Below are positions 45,554 through 54,625 of a stretch of DNA of 59,898 bases, one piece after another. The notes below the pieces were generated by a model. That model saw only the letters and a list, made by a program, of their open reading frames with translations. It made no database searches and was not told the DNA's origin. How positions within the stretch are numbered: the stretch's first letter is position 1; every line of letters starts with the position of its first letter. The stretch covers positions 1-59,898 of the forward strand of contig NZ_JARXIC010000026.1 in assembly GCF_031127905.1 (NCBI RefSeq), given 5' to 3'. The position numbers and the translations under genes were made by a program. This DNA comes from Thalassobacterium sedimentorum (GTDB lineage: Bacteria; Verrucomicrobiota; Verrucomicrobiia; Opitutales; Coraliomargaritaceae).

Positions 45554-45865
45554 TTATTTTTTGCTGCGATAGCTGCCGGGTTGCTTGCTTTTTGTACGAC
45601 GTTTGATGAATACGGGCAAAAACTTGGCTTCTATGTGACTAAAGGCGGCCGCCAGCCCCGCTGTTTCATAGACGACTCCGATTTCGGCCTCCATCGCAGT
45701 GGGCTCGCCCAGGGAGGATAGAAACTGGTTCGACGTCATTTGAATGAAGACATTCGCACGCTCTTTGGCTGATATGTCGCTTTGCTTTAAGATCCATTCA
45801 CGAGCGAACAATGCCAGCACTGCATCGCCGATCCAAGCTTTGCTGCGTTTCTGCTCTTCGATCAA
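45554..45865 (-). CDS. Mini RNase III-like domain protein
   Basis: 103 residues, with a likely TTG start at 45865, 5 bp after the clpP stop. Two RNase III motifs are present: KAWIGDAVLALFARE, matching the LGDAVL signature, and EAEIGVVYETAGLAAAF, matching the second acidic motif. No double-stranded RNA-binding domain follows; the protein ends in a basic tail (KRRTKSKQPGSYRSKK). This resembles Mini-III enzymes, which process 23S rRNA precursors, but it is shorter than usual and the first catalytic glutamate is hard to place. It could cut structured RNA or be a remnant. Confidence 0.72.
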   Translation of the reverse strand: MIEEQKRSKAWIGDAVLALFAREWILKQSDISAKERANVFIQMTSNQFLSSLGEPTAMEAEIGVVYETAGLAAAFSHIEAKFLPVFIKRRTKSKQPGSYRSKK

Positions 45866-45870
45866 GGTCT

Positions 45871-46449
45871 TTAGATTTTATCGATAATCTTGTCAGCTAG
45901 GCCGTAGGCGATCGCTTCGTCGGCTGTCATATAAAAGTCACGATCCGTGTCTTTTTCAATTTTCTTAAGTGGTTGTCCGGAGGATTCAGCTAAGATGGCA
46001 TTCAGCTCATCGCGCAGGCGTTCCATTTCTTGAGCTTGGATGTGGATGTCTACAGCTACGGCAATCATCTGGCCAGAGATGAGTGGCTGGTGGATGAGCA
46101 CACGTGAGTGTGGATACAGGTAGCGATTGCCCTTATCGGCACCGCAGAGGAGAATCGAGCCCATGCTCGCGGCCATACCGGTGACGACCACTTTGATCGG
46201 AGAGCTGATCAACTTCATGGTATCGTAAACAGCCATGCCTGCGGTGATGGAACCGCCGGGGGTGTTGATGTAGAAAGTAATCTCTTCGCCGGGTGCCTCC
46301 ATTTCAAGATAGAGCAGCTTCTCCGTAACATCGCGTGCGGACTTGTCGGAGACTTCACCCCATAGGAAGACCTTACGCTCCTTGAGGAAAGTTTCTTGGA
46401 TCTTGATAGATTTTTCTTCGGTGTCTTTCGACTTATTTTTTTCGGCCAT
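45871..46449 (-). CDS. clpP: ATP-dependent Clp protease proteolytic subunit
   Basis: 192 residues from ATG 46449, where homology begins; a longer frame reaches 46548 but its extra residues look non-coding. Catalytic triad: Ser95 in GMAASMGSILL, His120 in VLIHQP, and Asp171 in DTDRDFYM. ITFYINTPGGSITAGMAVYDTM is the handle region. It forms a tetradecameric peptidase that works with ClpX or ClpA. It precedes the RNase III-like gene by 5 bp. Neither clpX nor tig is in the window. Confidence 0.94.
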   Translation of the reverse strand: MAEKNKSKDTEEKSIKIQETFLKERKVFLWGEVSDKSARDVTEKLLYLEMEAPGEEITFYINTPGGSITAGMAVYDTMKLISSPIKVVVTGMAASMGSILLCGADKGNRYLYPHSRVLIHQPLISGQMIAVAVDIHIQAQEMERLRDELNAILAESSGQPLKKIEKDTDRDFYMTADEAIAYGLADKIIDKI

Positions 46450-46565
46450 GGTAAATGTTGATTGGTTTTGTCGTCGGGGCATCATGTGTGAAGCCCGCCA
46501 GTTTTGAATTGTGATAGATAAGGAGAGCACAGCTAGGCGTTCTTTCAAGCTGCGAATGGAATCAT

Positions 46566-47009
46566 TTATGCTTCAATCTTATCGATGCGGCGTTGATGGC
46601 GACCGCCTTCAAATGTGGCGTCCAGCCAGATGCCGACGATTTTGAGCGCCAAGTCTTCGGGCACGGGCCGCGCACCGATGGCGATACAGTTGGCATTATT
46701 GTGCTCTTTGGTCATTTGGGCTGACCATTCATCCCAGCAGAGACCACAACGCACGCCTTTGACCTTGTTGGCGACGATTGCTTCGCCATTGCCAGAGCCG
46801 CCGAGCACGATGCCACAGTCGGCCTTGCCGGAAGCGACCGCCTCGGCGGCAGGGCGGATAAAGTCCGGGTAATCGCAGGACTCGTCGCTGTCACAGCCGC
46901 AGTCGATGACGGTATAGCCGCGCGCTTTGAGCAAAGTGATTATGGGTGCTTTAAGCGGGAAGCCGGCGTGATCGGTGCCGATGGAAACTGTAAGGGTTTT
47001 TTCTGTCAT
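46566..47009 (-). CDS. rpiB: Ribose-5-phosphate isomerase B
   Basis: About 147 residues from ATG 47009 (MTEKTLTVSIGTDHAGF); an alternative ATG is at 47027. Family motifs: SIGTDHAGFPLK, DCGCDSDESCDYPDF with the Cys of the RpiB active site, GIVLGGSGNGEAIVANKVKGVRCGLC and NNANCIAIGARPVPEDLA. It interconverts ribulose 5-phosphate and ribose 5-phosphate in the pentose phosphate pathway. It lies about 116 bp upstream of the clpP start on the same strand. LacA/B-type activity is unlikely with no sugar genes nearby. Confidence 0.92.
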   Translation of the reverse strand: MTEKTLTVSIGTDHAGFPLKAPIITLLKARGYTVIDCGCDSDESCDYPDFIRPAAEAVASGKADCGIVLGGSGNGEAIVANKVKGVRCGLCWDEWSAQMTKEHNNANCIAIGARPVPEDLALKIVGIWLDATFEGGRHQRRIDKIEA

Positions 47010-47248
47010 TTCTGTCATCAATGCCAAAGTGGAGATGAAAGTGAAGGTGAAAGTGTCCAGCTGCTTAAAATGTGTAGCTTATTGCTTGGGCTGGAAACCA
47101 GACAGCTAGGTAGGCCGGTCTCGCACCCTTCAATCTCTGCCTCGCGTGAGAGGGCCAATTTTAGAACGGGTGCGATTTTGCTCTGATTTAGAAAATCATA
47201 CCGTACATCGGGTGCGGTCGCAGTGCGGGTTCGGTCATGTTTGATTCG

Positions 47249-48469
47249 TTACTCACGCAAGCGTGCATGTCCGCGTATAAATTCAAAGAGGATGCAGGCG
47301 ATGCCGATGAGTGTCATGCCGATGATGGCCACGTTCGCGGGGGTGGAGTGGCTGAGAATGTAGTAGCCGAGGAAGGGGGCCAGTGTGCCGCGTAATCCAG
47401 TGAGCGCCATGTGGATGCTCATGTAGGAAGAGGCCTTGGCCTCGGACGCGATCTTTGTGACCCATAGGCTCCAGAAAATTTTGCCCCCACCCAGCGAGAG
47501 CCCTTGGAAGGCCATTGCGAGGCTGAGCACGTAGATGTTTGTCGTGAAAAAGAACAGTGCGATACTCAGTAGGAAGGAGAGGTTGAGCAGATTGCGCGTC
47601 GTCACAAAGTGCATCCGGTCGAAGAGGTGCCCCCACATCTTCGTACTCAGTATGCGCGTTACTGCGGGGATGACTAGCATCAGTAATGCGATATGGGTAT
47701 TGCTGGCATTGACGCCATAGCTGGGATTGGCGAGGTAGTCAATGCGCACGGGTAAGGTGAGCAGGTTGCCCAGTCCTAGCAGCATCCAAGTGCCGAGGAT
47801 GTAACCGAAAAAGCGATCTTTCCAGATCAGGCTGAAGCTTTGCCAGGGATTGCCCACGTTTTCGCGTGAGAGCGGACTGCTGGGGATTTTGAGGCACACG
47901 CGAGCGCAGGCAACTGCTGCGAGTAGCATGCAGACAAAAATCCAGTGGTAAGCCTCAATTTTTTGGTCCAGTAGCCGTCCGCCGACGAGTGCGAAGCCGA
48001 TGGAGCTCAGTGCGGTGAGCATGAAGGGCCAGGTCATGCGGCTGCCGCGTTCGGAGCGGGTGTAGTTTTCTGTGTAGATTTGCAGCATCAGCGGCCCTTG
48101 CTGGACTGCGGCGACTTGGCTGAGGACGACGAAGAGGGTGAAGAACAGGAGTGTCTGTACTAGACTGGCACCGGCGAGTAGTGCTGCGGCTGTGCCAAAG
48201 ACGATTGCGCACGCGCGACTCGGAGTGGCGCGTAAGCTGGCTGCGATGTACAGCGTGAGCGGAGTGAGTAAGAAGCCGATCGGCCCGGATCCGGCGATGA
48301 AAGCTTTATGTGTCTCGCTGGCATCGAAGTAACGGATGGCGATGACGAGCGCGAAAGTCGTCCACCCCGCTTCCAGGATGCCCATTAGCGGAGCGCGCAG
48401 CAGATCGTTGCGATAGGTGGCGCGAGCGAACTTCGAACGTTGAACGTCCAACGTCGAATCTTGAATCAT
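47249..48469 (-). CDS. MFS-type transporter
   Basis: 406 residues with about 12 hydrophobic helices in two halves. The loop after helix 2 has SLRATPSRACAIVFG, and the central loop is charged (SSPLSRENVGNPWQ). ILSTKMWGHLFDRM is the start of the second half. Substrate unknown. The first 18 codons come from an AACGTT-rich, repeat-like sequence (48431-48465), so the true start may be an internal Met such as MGILEAGWTTFALV, about residue 29. It sits upstream of rpiB and downstream of nadA on the same strand. Confidence 0.82.
   Translation of the reverse strand: MIQDSTLDVQRSKFARATYRNDLLRAPLMGILEAGWTTFALVIAIRYFDASETHKAFIAGSGPIGFLLTPLTLYIAASLRATPSRACAIVFGTAAALLAGASLVQTLLFFTLFVVLSQVAAVQQGPLMLQIYTENYTRSERGSRMTWPFMLTALSSIGFALVGGRLLDQKIEAYHWIFVCMLLAAVACARVCLKIPSSPLSRENVGNPWQSFSLIWKDRFFGYILGTWMLLGLGNLLTLPVRIDYLANPSYGVNASNTHIALLMLVIPAVTRILSTKMWGHLFDRMHFVTTRNLLNLSFLLSIALFFFTTNIYVLSLAMAFQGLSLGGGKIFWSLWVTKIASEAKASSYMSIHMALTGLRGTLAPFLGYYILSHSTPANVAIIGMTLIGIACILFEFIRGHARLRE
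48431..48465. repeat. AACGTT-rich repeat-like sequence at the MFS gene start
   Basis: The + strand reads TTCGAACGTTGAACGTCC then AACGTCGAATCTTGAATC, with arms centred on AACGT(T/C). Such AACGTT-rich stretches resemble the core of the direct repeats at 27726-27833 (GAACGTTG). It encodes the first residues of the predicted MFS protein, which are unlike the rest of the family, so the annotated start probably lies inside a repeat. Confidence 0.45.
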
Positions 48470-48525
48470 ATTTCGGTTTTAGTTCTGAGCCGTATTCACA
48501 AGTAAATGTCGATGTGCGGCGTTCA

Positions 48526-49512
<987 letters not shown>

Positions 49513-49805
49513 GGCTGTTTGATATAGGGGCAAGAAGCTCGGATGCATTGGCTGCGAAGTCAAGCTGCCGATGGCTTACGACGGGAATCCAGAGGCATGA
49601 TCTCGCTCCTATATTTTTTTCCCAAGGTGTATTCAGCAGTGCATTACGTTAAAAAAGGCAGAAAAATAATTGGATGCTCGACAGCGCTCGAAATGTGCAC
49701 TTAGTTGTAATTTTTTTGTAAGTAGTGGCGTAGTAGTATTTGCTAGGGGCGACTGGCTGGTCCAGTTGTCCCTAGCTACCTTTTCTTTTTGGAGCGCAGT
49801 TTAGC
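49513..49805. other. Spacer with a strong hairpin between nadA and the glycosyltransferase
   Basis: 293 bases without a gene. A 15-bp stem at 49742-49756 and 49762-49776 (two G-T pairs, loop CTGGT) starts GCTAGGGGCGACTGG. On the + strand it is followed by a T-rich run (TACCTTTTCTTTTT), but the genes on both sides are on the minus strand, so as a terminator it points the wrong way. It could act as a minus-strand transcript end with a poor T tract, or belong to an unannotated RNA. Confidence 0.5.
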
Positions 49806-50816
49806 TTATTTGATTCGGTCAATTAAGAAGCGCGGGCGTCGTTTCGTTTCCATGTAAATTTTACTGACGTATTCGCCCAGCACACCGATACTGAGCAGCT
49901 GAATCCCGCCGATGAAATAGATGGGGATTACCGAGGAGGCCCAACCTGGAACTGCCTCTGGGTTCAGTAAACGCGTGAATAGTGCCCAAATCACCATCAC
50001 TACGCTGATCCCGGATACAGTGAGCCCGAGCATGGCAATGATGCGTAGTGGGATGGCTGAGAAGCTGGTGATTCCTTGGATCGCCAAGGATAGCATTTTA
50101 TGAATCGGATATTTTGATTCGCCGGCGAAGCGCTCGTCGCGTGCATACTCCACTTCAGATGAGCGAAAGCCCAGAGTTGGGATGACTCCACGAATAAAGA
50201 GATTCACTTCGTCATATTTTTTAAGAGCCTCTAAGGCAGTGCGGCTGAGCAGGCGGTAGTCGCCATGGTTAAAGACCAGTTCAACGCCCATCATTGCAAG
50301 TAGTTTGTAGTAGCCCTCGGCGGTGGCACGTTTGAAGAAACTGTCAGTAGTGCGTTCTTTGCGCACCCCATACACCACATCGTCGCCTTGGCGATAGGCA
50401 TCGACCATGTCCTCGATGACGCGGATGTCGTCTTGCAAGTCTGCATCGATGCTAATGATCGCATCTCCATCGACGGTGTGTAAGCCTGCTAGTAGGGCGT
50501 GTTGATGGCCGCGGTTACGGGAGAGTTTGAGGCCTCGGAAGAGTGCATCTGCGTCGGCTTGTTGTACGATCAGTTGCCAGGTGCGGTCCCGGCTGCCGTC
50601 ATCCACAAACACGACCGCGCTGTCGGGGGCTATTTTGCCTTTTTCGCAGAGTTGAGTCATTAACTCGGAGAGGCGTTTGATTGTCTCAGGTAAGACCTCT
50701 TCCTCATTGTAGCAAGGAATGACTAGGCTGAGCTTGGGCTGTTCACGGTTGAGCTGCTCAAAGTTTTGGTTGGCTGCAGTATCGACAGCGAAGGTGTAAT
50801 TGGGTTCTTGGGACAT
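49806..50816 (-). CDS. Polyprenyl-phosphate glycosyltransferase (GT2, GtrB/DPM1-like)
   Basis: 336 residues. The GT2 catalytic domain (about 28-240) has LSLVIPCYNEEEVLPETI, VFVDDGSRDRTWQLI, SIDADLQDDIRVIEDM (the DxD motif) and FNHGDYRLLSRTALEALKKY. Two C-terminal helices (about 250-325, ITSFSAIPLRIIAMLGL and PIYFIGGIQLLSIGVLGEYVSKIYMETK) are typical of GtrB-type enzymes that load a sugar on undecaprenyl phosphate for a membrane glycosyltransferase. It is the third gene after a TMTC-like protein and a methyltransferase, the expected donor-making partner of those GT-C enzymes. Confidence 0.92.
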   Translation of the reverse strand: MSQEPNYTFAVDTAANQNFEQLNREQPKLSLVIPCYNEEEVLPETIKRLSELMTQLCEKGKIAPDSAVVFVDDGSRDRTWQLIVQQADADALFRGLKLSRNRGHQHALLAGLHTVDGDAIISIDADLQDDIRVIEDMVDAYRQGDDVVYGVRKERTTDSFFKRATAEGYYKLLAMMGVELVFNHGDYRLLSRTALEALKKYDEVNLFIRGVIPTLGFRSSEVEYARDERFAGESKYPIHKMLSLAIQGITSFSAIPLRIIAMLGLTVSGISVVMVIWALFTRLLNPEAVPGWASSVIPIYFIGGIQLLSIGVLGEYVSKIYMETKRRPRFLIDRIK

Positions 50817-50823
50817 CTTGAGC

Positions 50824-51567
50824 TTATTGACCTCGTAGTTTGACTACAATCGCTTCTTTTATTTTCGCGATTTTAGTTGCGATTGAAACTGGTAAGAGGC
50901 GGACGATTGATTTGCGAAATTGATAGAGCGCGGGCGATAAATCCTTGAGTGCTTGGTCGTCAGGGATGATGCAATCTTGTAGGGTTTGTGGTAGTTCGGT
51001 CACTCGATTACGTGCGACATAGAGGAAGGGGTTGTAGCGGTACCACGCTTCAATGTCCTGGTTGTCTATAATTTTCGGACGTAGGTAGTCGATGGCCACA
51101 TAATCGTGCGACGCGAAGAGCTTGCGCCAAAAGTCGTAATCCTGTTCGTTTACGTGGCTATCGCCTCCCTGGCCACGAGCGGCCGCGGAGAATAGTATAA
51201 AGTCACTGTGTTTGACCAGCGATGCTATAAAGTCGGCTGAGGATTGAGTTGGGAGGTGCTCGCCGACTTCAAGACTCTGGACCAAGTCAAAACGTCGCTC
51301 CAGATTGAAGGGCTTGGATAGATCGATAGGTGTGAATTCACTTGGTTCGACTAGTAGTTCTTCGCGCACGACGTAGTCGCCGTCGATACCGAGTACTGTA
51401 TGGGCTCCTAGTTTTTTCCATACAGTTAGCCATCCGCCCTGTCCGCAACCTGCATCCAAAATGGATTTGGGTTGAAGCGGTTCATTTAGGATCGGCAGTA
51501 GAGCTTCGGCAGATTTGAGCGCACCTGAGTTTACATAGTCGAAGAATGCGGAGTCGTAGTTGGCCAT
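50824..51567 (-). CDS. SAM-dependent methyltransferase
   Basis: 247 residues with a class I methyltransferase fold: SILDAGCGQGGWLTVWKKLGAHTVLGIDGDYV (motif I and the acidic residue binding the ribose), FDLVQSLEVGEHLPTQSSADF (motif II with acidic residue) and FILFSAAARGQGGDSHVNEQDYDFW. The C-terminal 60 residues are helical and hydrophobic, perhaps membrane associated. It lies 7 bp from the glycosyltransferase and 35 bp from the TMTC-like gene, so it probably modifies a sugar or glycan made at this locus. The exact substrate is unknown. Confidence 0.85.
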   Translation of the reverse strand: MANYDSAFFDYVNSGALKSAEALLPILNEPLQPKSILDAGCGQGGWLTVWKKLGAHTVLGIDGDYVVREELLVEPSEFTPIDLSKPFNLERRFDLVQSLEVGEHLPTQSSADFIASLVKHSDFILFSAAARGQGGDSHVNEQDYDFWRKLFASHDYVAIDYLRPKIIDNQDIEAWYRYNPFLYVARNRVTELPQTLQDCIIPDDQALKDLSPALYQFRKSIVRLLPVSIATKIAKIKEAIVVKLRGQ

Positions 51568-51602
51568 AGGTTGTGTGTCGTATGAGGTTAAATTTTGAGT
51601 GC

Positions 51603-54506
51603 TTACTGTTGATTGGAAAGTTTTGCTTCAGCTATTTTTTTGTATTCGGCGTAGGTGTCCGACATCTGCTCGGGGGAGATTAATTTTAGCGCTTGCTGGT
51701 AGTAGGCCATAGCACTGCTAGTGTTTCCGATGGCATCATGTGCTTTGGCTGCGCCCATGAGTACGTCGACGATGTTTGGATAGAGTTCATTAAGTCGCCG
51801 CCATTTGGGTGCGGCAATCGCGTAGTCCTTTGCCAGGTTAAGGTTTTTGGCTTCGGCGAAAAGTGCTTTACCGCGTAGCGGCGAGTCGAGGGTAGCGAGT
51901 TGCGTGAAGACCTTCGCTGCCAAGCGGTGGGCGCCGCGCTGTTCGAGTTGGATGCCGAGTCGGTTCAGATTATTATGGATGGCGGTTTCAGGTTGTGTGC
52001 GTTGTCGCTCCTGAATTTCTGCGATTGTTTTCTGATAAAAAATCTCGGCTGCGGTATCTAGCTTGAGTAGTGCGCGATCGGCTTGTCGCCGCAAGGGGGC
52101 ATCTTCCCAGTGCCGGTCTTGCTCCTCAATGAGGTCAAGAACTGTCTGGTAGGCGATTCGAGCTTGTGCTTCCTGCTGTGTTGCCTCCAAGGCTTTGGCT
52201 TCTTCCAATCTGACGATTGGGAGGCTCGGGAAGTCTGCGCGCAGTGCCTGCCATTTTGCGAGTGCGTCTTCATAGTGTTTTGCAAGAATAAGATTTTTGG
52301 CCTCTGAAAAGCGCGCGGGGGCTTTGACTTGTGAGTCGGCGCTGGCGGCTGCAGCAGCTAATTCGAATGCACGAGCGGCCATCGTGTACGCCTTTGCATT
52401 TTCAAGCGCGATCCCCAGATTGTTCAGTAATACATCGCTTGCAGCTGATTGTTGCGAAAGTATGGACACATATTGATCGAAGTCTTGTTGGGCGGCTTCG
52501 ATCTGTCCATCGCCTGCAAGTGCGATGGCTCTTTGGGAAATGACTTCCATTTCTGTAGGATAGGCGGTGGCGAGTTGTGTCCATTTTGCAATGGCTGTCC
52601 TGTATTGGCCGGCTAGGTTCAAGTTCTTCGCTTCGGAGAAAAGTGCCTTACCTTGAATGGGGGAGGCGCTGCGTGCTGCGTCGCCAAATGCTTGCGCGGC
52701 CAGCGTATGTGCTTGCACCTTTTCAAGCTGTAACCCCAGTGCGTTCAGTTGTAGATAGGCCGGTGGTTGGCTGTTGCCTGGAATTGTTTGCAAGACTTCA
52801 TAGAAGTTTTGATACTGATTGAGGGCGCCTTCGTTGTCGCCAGTAGCTGCATGGGCTAGCGTGAGGTTGGGTAAGTTGTCCAGCGAGCGCGGTTCTTCGA
52901 GTTGAGTCGATTTCACAAAATCCACTGCCCGTTGATATTGTTGTGACATTATCAGGGTTTTCAGATAGTTTCTTTGGGCATCTGCACGCACCTCTGAGTA
53001 GTAACTACTGGCTTTTCCGTAGGTGTCCGCCGCGAGTCTATAGTCTTCAATCAATTCGTAGGTTTGCGCGAGTTTGAAGTACATGGATGCATCATTCGGA
53101 GCATCGATTAGCATACGCTGATAAGCTGCGATGACGCTGCGTAGTTTTTCAGGGTTCATGTTGTCTTTTCGCGCTGCATCCATTTGCGAGAGTGCAACCA
53201 TTCGATTGACGATGATATTACGCGGGGCAGTTTGTACGTCAGTCAAACCAAGTGTCAGGTTGCTTTCCCATGCGCGATTGCGTTCGATAGTGTAACCGGC
53301 GTATCCGATGAATATGAGGCTCGCCAGTCCAATGGTTGTCCGGGGGCTTAGGGCATACAGTTTGAGTAGTGCATAACCGACAGCTATGCTGACGCCGAGC
53401 GATGGGATGAGTAACCAACGTTCACTGACTATATTGGGAATTGTGAAGATCAGGTTTGTGAACAGGGCTAATGTAGTGAAAAAGAACGCAAGTGCAAAGC
53501 CCCAGATGTTGCCGCGCTGTAAATTGCAGAGCAATGCAATGCCTAAGAGAATGTAAGCTGCGAGGGCAAAAATAGCGCGAATGTCCCAAGCCTCGACAAT
53601 GGGCACGCTATTGTAGACGTACATGACGACTAGTGGGTACGGAAGTGTGAGTAATTGAAGGTTCTTGCCCAGTGCATAGAGTCGGGTGCCTATCTGCTGA
53701 CTGGTAGTGTCTGCTAGTAAAACGACGTTTGAGTATACTGATGTATCGGTAAGCTCGTTGGGGTTTTCACCAAATACGGATGAGCGGATCAGTAGGTAGA
53801 GTCCGACCATAGCAAGCATGGGGGCAACAGATAGAACGATGCGTTTGATGGAGAGCTTTGAGAAGAAATAGAGTATAAAGATACCTGCACCCACGAAGCT
53901 AACGATCGTTTCTTTTGTGAGTAGGGCTAGTAAAAAACAGAAGGCTCCAAGTGCGAGATAGCTGGCTTGTCCCAGTGTGCTCTCTTTGTGGGCATATTTG
54001 TGTAAGCAGTGTAAAGAAAGGATGCCAAAAAGCATGGCCAGCAGGTCGCCATTACCTTTGATGTTGGCAACCACTTCGGTGTGCACCGGGTGAATTGTAA
54101 ATAAGAAGGTCGCGATGAATGCGAGGCGGTTACCGTAGTCATAAGGGGCGAATAGACTCAGTAATAAGCGATAGACCAAGAAGCAGAGTAAGGCGTAGCT
54201 GATGACATGTACGACATGGTATGCACTCGCTTTGAGCCCGAAGATTTGATGCTGTAGTGCTAATGCGGTGAGCTGCATTGGGCGGTAAATATGCATGTCG
54301 GAGTCGGGCTCGTAACCTTGCCAAGAGCCTTTGGTGAAGATGTCTGGTAGGCCAGAGAGGCCTTTTTTCACGTCTCTGTGTCCGGTTAATACTGCTGTGT
54401 CATCGAATACAAAACCATGGGTGAAGGTGTTGGCGTAGAGCAAAAATGCGAGCAGGACGATGATAGTAGCTGGCAGATAGGTAGGTTTTTTCGCTAAGTC
54501 TTTCAT
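51603..54506 (-). CDS. TMTC-like GT-C membrane glycosyltransferase with TPR repeats
   Basis: 967 residues. The N half (about 1-440) has roughly 11 helices with GT-C features: FVFDDTAVL with Asp35-Asp36 in the first periplasmic loop, YRP at 74-76, HPVHTEV at 139-145 and KGNGDL at 150-155. This arrangement matches the TMTC O-mannosyltransferase group. The C half is TPR, with three copies of a roughly 110-residue block around SPxxGKAxFxEAKNLNLA and YxxAxxKWxxL. It is first in a probable operon with a methyltransferase and a polyprenyl-phosphate glycosyltransferase. A paralogue lies just upstream. Probable role: transfer of a lipid-linked sugar to exported proteins. Confidence 0.82.
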   Translation of the reverse strand: MKDLAKKPTYLPATIIVLLAFLLYANTFTHGFVFDDTAVLTGHRDVKKGLSGLPDIFTKGSWQGYEPDSDMHIYRPMQLTALALQHQIFGLKASAYHVVHVISYALLCFLVYRLLLSLFAPYDYGNRLAFIATFLFTIHPVHTEVVANIKGNGDLLAMLFGILSLHCLHKYAHKESTLGQASYLALGAFCFLLALLTKETIVSFVGAGIFILYFFSKLSIKRIVLSVAPMLAMVGLYLLIRSSVFGENPNELTDTSVYSNVVLLADTTSQQIGTRLYALGKNLQLLTLPYPLVVMYVYNSVPIVEAWDIRAIFALAAYILLGIALLCNLQRGNIWGFALAFFFTTLALFTNLIFTIPNIVSERWLLIPSLGVSIAVGYALLKLYALSPRTTIGLASLIFIGYAGYTIERNRAWESNLTLGLTDVQTAPRNIIVNRMVALSQMDAARKDNMNPEKLRSVIAAYQRMLIDAPNDASMYFKLAQTYELIEDYRLAADTYGKASSYYSEVRADAQRNYLKTLIMSQQYQRAVDFVKSTQLEEPRSLDNLPNLTLAHAATGDNEGALNQYQNFYEVLQTIPGNSQPPAYLQLNALGLQLEKVQAHTLAAQAFGDAARSASPIQGKALFSEAKNLNLAGQYRTAIAKWTQLATAYPTEMEVISQRAIALAGDGQIEAAQQDFDQYVSILSQQSAASDVLLNNLGIALENAKAYTMAARAFELAAAAASADSQVKAPARFSEAKNLILAKHYEDALAKWQALRADFPSLPIVRLEEAKALEATQQEAQARIAYQTVLDLIEEQDRHWEDAPLRRQADRALLKLDTAAEIFYQKTIAEIQERQRTQPETAIHNNLNRLGIQLEQRGAHRLAAKVFTQLATLDSPLRGKALFAEAKNLNLAKDYAIAAPKWRRLNELYPNIVDVLMGAAKAHDAIGNTSSAMAYYQQALKLISPEQMSDTYAEYKKIAEAKLSNQQ

Positions 54507-54625
54507 TGAATATACGAGGGGTCTCTGTGATGGCGAGAGCTTGTTAGAGAGTCAATCTCTATGGAGAACGTTAGATTTACGCTTGGGTTAGATGCGGATG
54601 AATGGTCTCATGAGGCGGGCATTGC

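Noticed and set aside
45491-45721. Small + strand gene over the RNase III-like gene
   Set aside because: It is a shadow of the minus-strand gene that carries two RNase III motifs.
46450-46548. Longer clpP start at 46548
   Set aside because: The extra 33 residues do not resemble a ClpP propeptide and look like untranslated leader.
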